Assembly: GCA_017460885.1 (NCBI GenBank)
Contig: JAFUAB010000033.1
Coordinates: forward strand, 1-56,321
Direction: 5' to 3'
DNA: 56,321 nucleotides
From: Lachnospiraceae bacterium
GTDB taxonomy: Bacteria; Bacillota; Clostridia; Lachnospirales; Lachnospiraceae
This document shows positions 37,880-46,510 of the stretch, piece by piece (the stretch's first letter is position 1; every line of letters begins with the position of its first letter). The notes under the pieces were generated by a model, which was not told the DNA's origin, searched no databases, and worked only from the letters and a program-made list of their open reading frames with translations. A program made the translations under genes and the position numbers.

Positions 37880-38764
37880 TTATTTGTTTTGTCTGTGTTC
37901 ATCCTTCATCCTGTACATGGCCTTATCAGCCTGCTCGATGAGAGAAGTCATATACTGGGTTTCCGAATATACGGCGTGTCCGATGGAGGCACGCAGGTGA
38001 ATGCTTGTTCCTTCGATGTTGCGTGGACTTTCCGCAGCGGCAAGCAGTCTTTTTTGGATTTTCCCGATCTCGGACTTGCTGCGGTATTGATGGAGTATCA
38101 CGAATTCGTCCCCGCCGTACCTGAAAAGAACGCTGTCGGCGGCGGAGGCATCCGTCAGACTCCGTGATACTGACTTTAGCAGAGTGTTGCCGAATTCGTG
38201 ACCGTATTCATCATTGATCGCCTTGAATTCATCGAGATCGATCATGAAGAGGACGAAGTCGGTATTGTCTTTTTGGAACTGGCTTTCGAACTTCTGAGCG
38301 ATCTCGGCATAGGCGCGTCTGTTGAGAAGACCGGTAAGTTCGTCGGTGTTGGAGAGCTCCGTAAGTCGTTCGATCCTGGCAATCTCTTCCGTCAGATCCA
38401 CGAAGTAGCCCACGAGACCAACGATACGTCCGTCCATGTACAGAGGCATCTTGGAAGCGCGGATGTCACGGACCTTGCCTTTGACAATGCATTGTCCCGG
38501 CACATTTTTGATGGTCTCTCCGCATTCGATAACCTGCAATTCCACCGATCTGTAAGGCTCCGGATCGATATGCCAGCCCATGTCCTCGTCAGTTTTGCCA
38601 ATTATGTCATTGACGGAAGACAGGCCATAGTAATCAAGAAACATCTGATTGCAGCCAAGAAATCTGCGATCGGCATCTTTCCAAAAAATGCCCACGGGAA
38701 CCAGCCCCGCAAGACATTTGAGAGCATCGGATTCTTTTATCCGGATGGGGGTTTTGTCAGACAT
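37880..38764 (-). CDS. PAS-GGDEF diguanylate cyclase
   Basis: 294 residues, the only clear minus-strand gene. A PAS domain (about 10-125, LVPVGIFWKDADRRFLGCN) is followed by a GGDEF domain (about 140-290) with TDELTGLLNRRAY, the Asp of MIDLDEFKAIND and an intact catalytic RYGGDEF (about 215-221). No RxxD inhibitory site is present just upstream of GGDEF (the region reads SAADSVL), so product inhibition may be absent. There is no membrane segment; the PAS domain may sense a soluble cue. GAGG lies before the start. It makes c-di-GMP that the HD-GYP protein encoded at 41411 could hydrolyse. Confidence 0.93.
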   Translation of the reverse strand: MSDKTPIRIKESDALKCLAGLVPVGIFWKDADRRFLGCNQMFLDYYGLSSVNDIIGKTDEDMGWHIDPEPYRSVELQVIECGETIKNVPGQCIVKGKVRDIRASKMPLYMDGRIVGLVGYFVDLTEEIARIERLTELSNTDELTGLLNRRAYAEIAQKFESQFQKDNTDFVLFMIDLDEFKAINDEYGHEFGNTLLKSVSRSLTDASAADSVLFRYGGDEFVILHQYRSKSEIGKIQKRLLAAAESPRNIEGTSIHLRASIGHAVYSETQYMTSLIEQADKAMYRMKDEHRQNK

Positions 38765-38935
38765 ATGTGTACCTCGTGTATAAAAATACAGGACTGTTTA
38801 CTATAGTTTATAAATATTTTATAATTTCATATAGAACGGTGTCAAGCAAACTTTATATTTAAGCAGAGACCTAAGGAAATGGCTAAGGAAATGCTGTGTT
38901 CAGCGTTTCACTGAATTGATCAATGGGAGAAGACT

Positions 38936-40288
38936 ATGCTGCGTGAAACAACTGTAAAAAACGGTAAAGTAAGAGGAATACCCGGAGCGGATCCCAGGGT
39001 GACGATATACAGGGGGATCCCGTTTGCGGCTCCTCCGGTCGGAAAGAACCGGTGGCGTGCGCCACAGCCATGTGCTGATTGGGAAGGTACAAAAGACTGC
39101 TATACCTTTGCTCCCATATCCGTACAGGATCAGCCCGGAACAGGCAAATGGGAGGAAGACATATATATGCGTGAGTTCCATGTGGACAGGGACATCCCTG
39201 TCAGCGAGGACTGCCTGTACTTAAATGTCTGGACTCCGGCTAACTCCGTGGATGAAAAGCTGCCGGTTCTTGTGTGGTATTTTGGCGGAGCTTTTCAGTG
39301 GGGTTATACGGCTGAAATGGAATTCGATGGTGAGAGGCTTGCGAGGCGCGGCGTCATCGTCGTGAGCGTCAATTACCGTCTCGGCGTTTTGGGTTTTATG
39401 GCTCATCCGGAGATCACGGCAGAGGCGCCGGAGGCTCCCGGTAATTTCGGACTGCTAGATCAGCAGGCAGGGCTCCGCTGGGTTCATGATAATATAGCAG
39501 CATTCGGCGGGGATCCCGAGCGCATCACGATAGCCGGACAGTCTGCCGGAGGAGCCAGTGTTCTCGCACAGATGACCAATGAGGACAATTATGACCTGAT
39601 AAAGGGTGCCGTGATCTTCAGCGGCATGATCAGGATAGATAACCCGGATCAGGATATTTTTGCTCCGGTCGATCTGGGGACGGCAGAAGCAAAGGGCGTG
39701 GATTTCCTGAAATACATGGACGTTAAGACCCTGGATGAAGCGAGGGAGCTCGATGCCTTTGAGATCAGGGCCAAATATGCCGAATATGCTAAGGATCATC
39801 CGAGAATGTATCCTTTTGCGGACGGAAGGTTCATGAAGGAATATTCTCTGGATGCGTTTATGAAGGGAAGATCCGCGCATGTCCCGGTCATGAGCGGTTC
39901 CACGTCTGACGAGTTTATCATTAACGGCGTAAACGTCGTTGATAAGTCAGTCAGGGAAGCCTTTGACGCGGTGGGGGCAAGCGGCAACGACTCGCCCATG
40001 TATTTCTACAGCTTTGATCCCGATATCCCCGGATGGGATGATCCGGGATGCTTCCATTCATGTGACCTCTGGTTCTTTTTTGAATCCATCGGTAAGTGCT
40101 GGAGGCCGTATGTGGGACGTCATTACAATCTGGCGAGAGTGATGTGCAACTATTTCGCAAACTTCATAAAGACAGGTGATCCCAACGGCAGGGACGCTGA
40201 CGGAACCGATATGCCCGAATGGAAGCCATATACCCCGGAGCATCACGAAGGAATCGCCTTCACCTCAGATGGCGCAAAACCCTTTTGA
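38936..40288 (+). CDS. Type-B carboxylesterase
   Basis: 450-residue alpha/beta hydrolase without a signal peptide. Family marks are YRGIPFAAPPVG, SEDCLYLNVWTP, the nucleophile Ser in GQSAGG (about residue 203) and a late FHSCDLWFFF containing the likely catalytic His. GGGAGAAG precedes the ATG. It is divergent from the diguanylate cyclase and close to GH120. A natural role would be deacetylation or de-esterification of imported xylan fragments, but this broad family also includes detoxifying esterases, so the substrate is inferred from context only. Confidence 0.92.
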   Translation: MLRETTVKNGKVRGIPGADPRVTIYRGIPFAAPPVGKNRWRAPQPCADWEGTKDCYTFAPISVQDQPGTGKWEEDIYMREFHVDRDIPVSEDCLYLNVWTPANSVDEKLPVLVWYFGGAFQWGYTAEMEFDGERLARRGVIVVSVNYRLGVLGFMAHPEITAEAPEAPGNFGLLDQQAGLRWVHDNIAAFGGDPERITIAGQSAGGASVLAQMTNEDNYDLIKGAVIFSGMIRIDNPDQDIFAPVDLGTAEAKGVDFLKYMDVKTLDEARELDAFEIRAKYAEYAKDHPRMYPFADGRFMKEYSLDAFMKGRSAHVPVMSGSTSDEFIINGVNVVDKSVREAFDAVGASGNDSPMYFYSFDPDIPGWDDPGCFHSCDLWFFFESIGKCWRPYVGRHYNLARVMCNYFANFIKTGDPNGRDADGTDMPEWKPYTPEHHEGIAFTSDGAKPF

Positions 40289-40347
40289 CACCCGGGGACG
40301 GAGTCACAGTGTCATTTGCATAAAATGTGTCTTAGGGTAATATTTTC

Positions 40348-41400
40348 ATGATTTTTTTAGCATGCTTTTGTATTTCGATCATATTTCTGCTTATAGTGAT
40401 CGGTAACGGCAAAAAGGTTGGGATCAATTTCTTCCTGCTGATAGCCGTCATAGCCATAGGCAACGGCGGTCATTATGCGGTTGCGGTCTCGCAGAACCTG
40501 CAGGAGGCCATTCTGGCCAACAAGCTGGCATACGTGATAGGCTGTTTTGCGCCTATGATGGTCTTTTTCATCATATGCAATATATGCCGGGTCAGGATAT
40601 CCGGGATCGCCGGCACGATAATATATTCCGTACAGATGATCGTGTACTTCAGCGTGCTTACGACCGGAGTTTCCGACATCTTTTACAAAAGCGTGGAGTA
40701 TCACAGGGGAGAAACATTTGCATATCTCACCAAGACCTACGGATTCATGCACACGGTATACCTGATCACGATGATCGGATATACGCTGGCCGGTATCGTT
40801 GTGGGACTGGTCTCACTAAACAGAAAAAATGTGGTAAGCCGCACAAATGTGTGTATAGTACTTATGGCAAATGCACTTTCCGTCGGAGTTTACATGACAG
40901 AGAGATTTGTGAGGCTGGATATTGAGCTAATGCCGGTAGTTTTTGTAATAGCGCTGATCATTATTTCAATTCCGCTTTTCAGGATATATAATTATTCGAT
41001 CACTACGGTCAGAAGTGATTTTGATGACAGATACCGGAGGACGGGATATATAATTTTTGATAATAAGCTCAGATATATGAGCGCAAATGAATTTGCACAG
41101 GAGCTGTTCCCGGAGCTTGAGGAATGGGAAATAGAGGTTAAGATTCCAGGTAACGGAGGGCGGTTCAACACTTTCTTGAGACAGCCGCTGATGGCATTTG
41201 TCAGGATGGAGGAGCATGATAAGCTGTACAACGGAATATTTGAATATAAGGACATGAAATACAGATATCAGATAGGCACGATCTTCTCATCGAATAAAAG
41301 ACAATACGGTTATTGCATCCGTCTTGTTGCGGCAAAAGACATAGCACCGGAGTTTGTCAGGGATGATGAAATACAGCAATCCGAACATAATACTCACTAA
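40348..41400 (+). CDS. 7TM sensor with PAS-like domain and no output domain
   Basis: 350 residues. Seven hydrophobic segments (about 1-215) match the N-terminal 7TM region found on sensor kinases and diguanylate cyclases in Lachnospiraceae. A PAS-like domain follows (RTGYIIFDNKLRYMSANEFAQELFP). The protein then stops at about 350 without HisKA, HATPase or GGDEF. It may pass its signal to a partner, most likely the HD-GYP protein whose start lies only 10 bases after its stop. The start ATG has no clear Shine-Dalgarno sequence. Confidence 0.82.
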   Translation: MIFLACFCISIIFLLIVIGNGKKVGINFFLLIAVIAIGNGGHYAVAVSQNLQEAILANKLAYVIGCFAPMMVFFIICNICRVRISGIAGTIIYSVQMIVYFSVLTTGVSDIFYKSVEYHRGETFAYLTKTYGFMHTVYLITMIGYTLAGIVVGLVSLNRKNVVSRTNVCIVLMANALSVGVYMTERFVRLDIELMPVVFVIALIIISIPLFRIYNYSITTVRSDFDDRYRRTGYIIFDNKLRYMSANEFAQELFPELEEWEIEVKIPGNGGRFNTFLRQPLMAFVRMEEHDKLYNGIFEYKDMKYRYQIGTIFSSNKRQYGYCIRLVAAKDIAPEFVRDDEIQQSEHNTH

Positions 41401-41410
41401 AAAGGCATCG

Positions 41411-43657
41411 ATGTTATTACGGATGAAGGACAATACAAAAACAAATAAAAAAGCAACCATAGGTATATTTGAAGACGCGGTCAGGATAAGCGTCGTGTTC
41501 GTGATCCTCATTTCCGTGGTGATCATGGCCATTGCCATGCTTGACAAAAATACAGGTGCTGAGGCACCGCTTGGAGAGTACGGAGCGTTTTCGTTCAACT
41601 ACGGATGGGTGCTTGAATATGAAAACGGCGATACGGTTACAGTGAATCTTCCGTTTGAATATAATGTGAATGCATACGGAAGGAAGACGGTGATCGAAAA
41701 TGTTCTTCCAAAGGATCTAAGTGACGGCATGAACCTGGTCATGCGTGCCGCCATGGAGGACGTGAGAATATACGTGAACGGTCAGCTGAGAGCCGAGTAT
41801 TCAGCTGAGTCTTTCAATGGATTGGGATATTACATTCCCAGCGCCTACGTGGCAATTCCGCTGAATGCTGAAGATTCCTCCGGGAAGATCAGAATGGAGA
41901 TCACAGCCAAGCGTTCGGGGATCATTAATGAGGTGTACTACGGTCATGGCGAAGACGCATGGAATGATGTCGTCATCAGCAGCATACCGGTGGCAGTGAT
42001 CGCCGTTGTTATGCTCATTCTTGGACTTTTTTTGATCTTTTCCATCATCCTGTCCAGAACTACGTCAGTAACGGGCGCATCCATTTACCTGGGATTGTTG
42101 ATGATAGATGTTGCCCTTTGGATGATCGCAGAGTCGAGGCTCAGACAGTTATTTTTCAGACGTCCCTCGCTGTCCGGTATTTTTTCTTATCTGACAGTGG
42201 AGTTAATATCCGTTCTGGCATGTCTGTTTTTTGATGAAGTGCAGCACAGACAATATCATCGTATCTACATAGCTGACGAATGCGTCGGTCTGCTGATCCT
42301 TTTTGTCAATGCTGTACTGAATTTTACGGGTGTATGTGATTTCTTCAAATCACTTCCGGCATCACATTTATGGTCGGCAGTCTGTGCCGTGGAGCTGATC
42401 ATCTTTCTTGTACTGGATATAAAGGGGCACAGGATCGGGACATATATCCATACCGCGATCGGTATGCTGGGATTTATGGCTATGTCCATAGTGGAACTGG
42501 TGCTGTTTTATGTTTCACGTAATCATGTATTTGGCGCATTCATGTGCATAGGACTGATAATCCTGATGTTCATGACGGTCATTCAGACTATAAATGACGT
42601 TTCTCTGGATATAGACCGCAGGGAAAAGGCCCGGTCTCAGATGACGATCAAGACGATCGAGACTATAGCCGGAGCCATAGACGCGAGGGACGAGTACACC
42701 GGAGGCCATTCGGAGCGCGTGGGCTTCTATGCGGAGAGGCTTGCCAGGGAAATGGCTGCGGATTATGACCTGACCGAGGAAGACATCCTGAGGGTGCATT
42801 ACGTCGGACTGGTACATGACATAGGCAAGATCGGAGTGGCTGACAGTGTACTGAACAAATCCGGCAGATTGAGTGATGAAGAGTTTGCGCTTATGAAGAA
42901 GCACTCCGAGATCGGCTATGAGATCATGAGCTCCATGGAGGATACCATAGACGGTATGCTCGACGGGATCAGACATCATCATGAGAGATTTGACGGAAAA
43001 GGATATCCTGACGGACTTTCCGATACCGATATTCCTCTGATAGCAAGGATACTTGCACTGGCAGACAGCTATGATGCCATGACTTCCAACCGTGTGTACA
43101 GGAAACGTCTGACGGACGAGGAGGTTAAGAATGAGCTTCTCAGATGCTCAGGCACCCAGTTTGATCCGGCACTGACAGGACTGTTCGTTAATCTCATTGA
43201 GCGGGGCGAATTGAGTGTACGCACGGCTGACGGCGTTTCCCTGAACGAGAACGGACAGGTTCTGGTTTCGGCATTGCTGGAGAGCAGGCTCCAGAAGGAT
43301 CTGCTTGAGGGCAAAAGGATCAGAAATCCCGAACACATCAGGATGCTTTGCTATATGATCAAGCTTATGGAGAAAAAAGGAGAGGGATACAGCGTATACC
43401 TCATCCGTGACCGGGAGCTTGAAGAAAGCGGAAAGGGTATCGAACTGATCCGGGAATGCTGCTCACCGCATGATCTATGCATACGATATGGCGATGACAG
43501 TGTGGTGCTTGCTCTGTATAACATTTTCGGTGATGATGCAGACAGGATTCTGAGTTCTGTTTCCCAAAAGCTGATCTGTCCCAAGATCGATCACATAAAA
43601 GCTGATGAGAACGAACCTGATGGGGATAATGCCGCTGCATCAGATGATCAGACATAA
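41411..43657 (+). CDS. Membrane HD-GYP phosphodiesterase with degenerate GGDEF-like tail
   Basis: About 748 residues from the ATG at 41411 (AAAGG upstream); the frame opens earlier inside the previous gene. One N-terminal membrane helix, an extracellular beta-sandwich (DVRIYVNGQLRAEY) and a seven-helix membrane region (about 190-400) precede the HD-GYP domain. That domain shows GHSERV, VHDIGKIG, HHHERFDGKGYPDG and LADSYDAMTSNR, all metal-site and GYP residues intact. The C-terminal 130 residues look like a decayed GGDEF domain: SVYLIRDREL near the start and IRYGDDSVVLALYN in place of RYGGDEF. It probably degrades c-di-GMP. The operonic 7TM sensor is a likely regulator. Confidence 0.9.
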   Translation: MLLRMKDNTKTNKKATIGIFEDAVRISVVFVILISVVIMAIAMLDKNTGAEAPLGEYGAFSFNYGWVLEYENGDTVTVNLPFEYNVNAYGRKTVIENVLPKDLSDGMNLVMRAAMEDVRIYVNGQLRAEYSAESFNGLGYYIPSAYVAIPLNAEDSSGKIRMEITAKRSGIINEVYYGHGEDAWNDVVISSIPVAVIAVVMLILGLFLIFSIILSRTTSVTGASIYLGLLMIDVALWMIAESRLRQLFFRRPSLSGIFSYLTVELISVLACLFFDEVQHRQYHRIYIADECVGLLILFVNAVLNFTGVCDFFKSLPASHLWSAVCAVELIIFLVLDIKGHRIGTYIHTAIGMLGFMAMSIVELVLFYVSRNHVFGAFMCIGLIILMFMTVIQTINDVSLDIDRREKARSQMTIKTIETIAGAIDARDEYTGGHSERVGFYAERLAREMAADYDLTEEDILRVHYVGLVHDIGKIGVADSVLNKSGRLSDEEFALMKKHSEIGYEIMSSMEDTIDGMLDGIRHHHERFDGKGYPDGLSDTDIPLIARILALADSYDAMTSNRVYRKRLTDEEVKNELLRCSGTQFDPALTGLFVNLIERGELSVRTADGVSLNENGQVLVSALLESRLQKDLLEGKRIRNPEHIRMLCYMIKLMEKKGEGYSVYLIRDRELEESGKGIELIRECCSPHDLCIRYGDDSVVLALYNIFGDDADRILSSVSQKLICPKIDHIKADENEPDGDNAAASDDQT

Positions 43658-43724
43658 AAAAGGGAAATGATGACTGGTCCGGCTTTTCAATAACATATAA
43701 AATCAGTAAGGATTATGAATTATC

Positions 43725-44708
43725 ATGACAGTTAATGATGCAAACAATAAGATATACTGGCACCTGCCGGGATTCTGCGTGTATTTCTACCTGAATCAGG
43801 TGATCATACATCTGATGAAGGAGTTTCCGGACAGGTTTTATGACGGATATGAGATCGGCAGCGTGTACGGGACCTTTCCGGGTGCGATCTGGAATGGCGG
43901 CAGGGCTGTATTTGGGATCACGAGCAGCTCCGATATGAAAAAGATCATCGAGACGTACAATAAGCTGGGCGTGCCGGTCAGATTTACGTGGACCAATTCG
44001 GCACTGGAGGAAAAGCATGTCAGTGATACGTACTGCAATCTGATCATGGAGATCGCGGATAACGGCATGAATCAGGTACTGGTAAATAATCCCGTGCTGG
44101 AGGATTATCTGAGAAAGACTTATCCCGATTTCAAGTATATCTCATCAACTACCAAGAGGCTGACGAAGCTTGAGGACATAAGACGCGAGCTGGATATGGG
44201 AGGCTCCTCCGTCCATGGCAGGGGCGAGGACGGTAAAGGTCAGGAGTCTTCGAACGGATATTACCTGGTCGTGCTTGACTATGACCTGAACCATGACGAA
44301 AGTGTTTTGACCGAGCTTTCGCCCTACGCCGGACGCATAGAGATACTGGTTGACGAGATATGCTTTCCTGGATGCCCTAAGCGTAAGCAGCATTACCTGG
44401 AGGAATCGCTTGCGCAGCTGCATTTTGACAAGGGCACGCCCTTTGACTGTCCCAATAAGACGAAGAAGCCCGCGTTTAAGGAATGCATGGCGAGACCTGC
44501 ATTCATTGACGCGCTTGAGGTTCGTGAGTATTACGACAAATGGGGCTATGCCAACTTCAAACTGGTCGGTCGGGGACTGCCCATGGAAATGGTAGTGGAT
44601 TCCTACATGTATTATCTTGTAAAGGACGAATGCGAGCGGGAGATCAGGGACAAATTGAACAGACAGCTGACCAAGCTTGGCGTCAGCAGCTTTGAAAGGT
44701 TAAAATAA
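43725..44708 (+). CDS. Second U32-peptidase-like protein, paralogue of the 26738 gene
   Basis: 327 residues. Matching blocks with the first copy include GYEIGSVYGTFP, GVPVRFTWTN, DNGMNQVLVNNPVLEDYLRK, LVVLDYDLN, ICFPGCPKRKQHY and NFKLVGRG. Cys 104, 213, 217 and 254 occupy the same places as the four conserved Cys of the first copy. It has an extra loop near 158-176 (GGSSVHGRGEDGKGQE). It lies 67 bases after the HD-GYP gene, probably on the same transcript. The likely role is a cluster-bearing barrel enzyme; substrate unknown. Two divergent copies in one window next to different operons suggest a family used for more than one substrate. Confidence 0.7.
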   Translation: MTVNDANNKIYWHLPGFCVYFYLNQVIIHLMKEFPDRFYDGYEIGSVYGTFPGAIWNGGRAVFGITSSSDMKKIIETYNKLGVPVRFTWTNSALEEKHVSDTYCNLIMEIADNGMNQVLVNNPVLEDYLRKTYPDFKYISSTTKRLTKLEDIRRELDMGGSSVHGRGEDGKGQESSNGYYLVVLDYDLNHDESVLTELSPYAGRIEILVDEICFPGCPKRKQHYLEESLAQLHFDKGTPFDCPNKTKKPAFKECMARPAFIDALEVREYYDKWGYANFKLVGRGLPMEMVVDSYMYYLVKDECEREIRDKLNRQLTKLGVSSFERLK

Positions 44709-44789
44709 TTCGCACTATTTCTGCCCATAAGTGCTGCGAAAAGGTAAAATATAAGAAAAACTTTTGCACCTGTGCGGGTGCATCGTTAA

Positions 44790-45422
44790 GGAGCGGGAGA
44801 TGAGAATCCGCTTCTGATCAATGATCCGAGATTTGCTCCGGCCGGTGTTCTTGCACCGAAGAGTAAAGCGGATCTTGCGTTTATCATGCATTCCCTGTCC
44901 TGGCTGGCACCGAACGGAGTGGCGGCTATCGTATGTTTCCCGGGAATCATGTACCGTCGCTGCGCAGAACAGAAGATCAGGAAATATCAGGTTGGTAACA
45001 ACTATGTGGACTGTGTGATCCAGCTTCCGAGCAACCTGTTCTTCGGTACATCCATTGCTACATGCATAATGGTAATGAAGAAGGGCAAGGCTGATAATAA
45101 GATCCTTTTCATAGATGCAAGCAATGAATGCGTAAAGGTGACCAATAATAACAAGCTGACTCCGGAGAATATCGACCATATTGTAGATGTTTTTGCCGGT
45201 AGGGAAGATATCGAGTATCTGTGCCATCTGGCATCCTATGATGAAGTAAAGGAGCAGGATTATAATCTGTCGGTCAGCGCTTATGTCGAAGCGGAGGACA
45301 CCAGAGAAAAGATCGATATCGTGAAGCTGAATGCTGAGATCAAAGAGATTGTAGCAAGGGAACAGGTTTTGCGCGATGAGATAGATAAGATCATAGCAGA
45401 GATCGAAGGAGGAGACGCATGA
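44790..45422 (+). pseudogene. hsdM: C-terminal remnant of a type I restriction-modification methylase
   Basis: An in-frame TAA lies at 44787. After it, the frame reads the familiar HsdM stretch GDENPLLINDPRFAPAGVLA, then WLAPNGVAAIVCFPGIMY, CVIQLPSNLFFGTSIATC and a coiled-coil C-terminus. About 209 codons remain of a protein normally near 500, and the SAM-binding and catalytic NPPF region is gone, so it cannot methylate. Within the remnant the usual GGAEQ reads RCAEQ. The first ATG (44886) lies inside the homologous region. Its stop overlaps the next start as ATGA, preserving the original operon coupling. Confidence 0.8.
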
Positions 45423-45634
45423 GTAAAGAAGTAATGGAATTTGTTATATATATGATTCATGCCTGTGCAAGAAAATGGGGACAGTCTCCTGCGATGGTAT
45501 ACCATAGAATGTCACAGCATAATTGCATAGGAAATTATCTAGTGCCGCATTATGATGTCCTTCATACACAGGGAACAGATTTTGTAGTAGATGATATCGA
45601 GGAATTCATCGGCGTCAAAGGAGGTGCGGTATGA
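45419..45634 (+). CDS. DUF3791 protein, putative antitoxin
   Basis: 71 residues, mainly helical, with the DUF3791 pattern FVIYMIHACARKWGQSP, then VPHYDVLHTQGTDFVVDDI. It overlaps the hsdM remnant at ATGA and the DUF3990 gene likewise. DUF3791 genes usually precede DUF3990 genes, and the pair behaves like a toxin-antitoxin unit by layout. The antitoxin role is inferred from the small size, coupling and the partner's ADP-ribosyltransferase-like motifs. Confidence 0.85.
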   Translation: MSKEVMEFVIYMIHACARKWGQSPAMVYHRMSQHNCIGNYLVPHYDVLHTQGTDFVVDDIEEFIGVKGGAV

Positions 45635-46110
45635 TCGTTTATCATGGATCGGATCAGATCGTAGATAAGCCGGATGTGCTGCACTCATACAGACCTCTTG
45701 ATTTTGGAAAAGGGTTCTATGTGACCACCAATCGCGAACAGGCAGAACGCTGGGCCAGGAGAAAGGCGGATCTGTATCATAAAGATAAGGCATATGTGAA
45801 TGTATATGAGATGTCTGAGGATGAATCTGCATTTAAGATAAAAACATTCTCGGAAGATTTGCTTGAGTGGATTGATTTTGTATGTGATTGCAGGGATGGT
45901 AAGTCCGATTATCAATTATATGACATCATAAAAGGTAAAGTTGCCAACGACAAGGTATTCCGGGTTGTTGACCTGTATCATACCGGTATCTGGGATAAGG
46001 AAAGGGCAATTCGGGAGATCAAGGTATATCCGGGATATGATCAGATCGCATTTATCAGTCAGGCTTCGATTGATGCGCTGCTTAGGTATCAGTCGGTGAA
46101 AGAGGTATAG
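45631..46110 (+). CDS. DUF3990 protein, ADP-ribosyltransferase-like putative toxin
   Basis: 159 residues, intracellular. It starts with VYHGS (His 5), then has DFGKGFYVTTNREQA (Tyr 30) and GYDQIAFISQ near the C-terminus. These are the usual positions of the first, second and third motifs of ADP-ribosyltransferase folds of the DUF3990 type. AAAGGAGGT is a strong ribosome site, and its ATG overlaps the DUF3791 stop. The target is unknown. Reading it as a toxin rests on fold, partner and context; a regulatory transferase is possible. Confidence 0.85.
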   Translation: MIVYHGSDQIVDKPDVLHSYRPLDFGKGFYVTTNREQAERWARRKADLYHKDKAYVNVYEMSEDESAFKIKTFSEDLLEWIDFVCDCRDGKSDYQLYDIIKGKVANDKVFRVVDLYHTGIWDKERAIREIKVYPGYDQIAFISQASIDALLRYQSVKEV

Positions 46111-46113
46111 CGT

Positions 46114-46356
46114 ATGGATGGAAAAGTCTTGGAAGATATATATCAGGAAAAGCTGGAAGAGCGTATCATCGGGTATCTTTCGGAAAAACATGGCGTTGAT
46201 TACCAATCCGCAATGAATATGTATTATAACAGCAAACTTGCGGAGAAGATTCATGAGGGTAAATACGGAGTCCAGTATCTGGACTATAAAGTGCTGGGAG
46301 ATATTCTCGAAGAGACAGAACCGGAGCTGATCCAAGCCGGAGGACAGAGTAAATGA
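46114..46356 (+). CDS. Small helical protein, possible second antitoxin of the cassette
   Basis: 80 residues, starting 3 bases after the DUF3990 stop. The sequence EERIIGYLSEKHGVDYQSAM, then LAEKIHEGKYGVQYLDYKVL, has a helical rhythm reminiscent of DUF3791 but is diverged. Its stop overlaps the ATG of an hsdS-like remnant. It may neutralise the DUF3990 protein or modulate the complex. No enzyme motif is present. Confidence 0.7.
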   Translation: MDGKVLEDIYQEKLEERIIGYLSEKHGVDYQSAMNMYYNSKLAEKIHEGKYGVQYLDYKVLGDILEETEPELIQAGGQSK

Positions 46357-46436
46357 GTAAATTGGATGAATTGATAAAAGAAAACTTTTTCGCAGGGAGG
46401 TACATATGGGAAGAAAGGAAGCTCGTTTGGTGGTGA
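46353..46436 (+). pseudogene. hsdS: Start of a lost type I specificity subunit gene
   Basis: An ATG overlapping the previous stop reads MSKLDELIKE, a characteristic opening of HsdS proteins, then loses all likeness and stops at 46436. With the hsdM remnant on the other side of the small genes, this marks the 3' boundary of a decayed hsdM-cassette-hsdS operon. Evidence is about nine residues plus the position. Confidence 0.45.
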
Positions 46437-46510
46437 TGCCTGCCAATAGTAAAATCAAAAGTTATCCACAAAAACTCGGTGATTGGAATATTGGCATCAG
46501 GGGATGTTGA
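46406..46510 (+). CDS. Possible 34-residue small protein with a strong ribosome site
   Basis: GGGAGG lies 6 bases before an ATG at 46406, and the frame runs 34 codons (MGRKEARLVVMPANSKIK onward) to a TGA at 46508. It overlaps the hsdS remnant in another frame. It could be a real small protein or the front end of a further truncated gene. I recognise no family. Confidence 0.35.
   Translation: MGRKEARLVVMPANSKIKSYPQKLGDWNIGIRGC

Noticed and set aside
40289-40347. TTGCAT-16-TAATAT as a promoter for the 7TM sensor
   Set aside because: The start of transcription would fall almost on the ATG, leaving no leader; support too weak to list.
44715-45227. 170-codon minus-strand open frame
   Set aside because: It lies opposite the hsdM remnant, whose sense translation matches a known family, so this is a shadow.
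46462-46470. Perfect DnaA box TTATCCACA
   Set aside because: Only one consensus box is present, with no cluster, no dnaA or dnaN gene and no AT-rich unwinding region; a single 9-mer is expected by chance.
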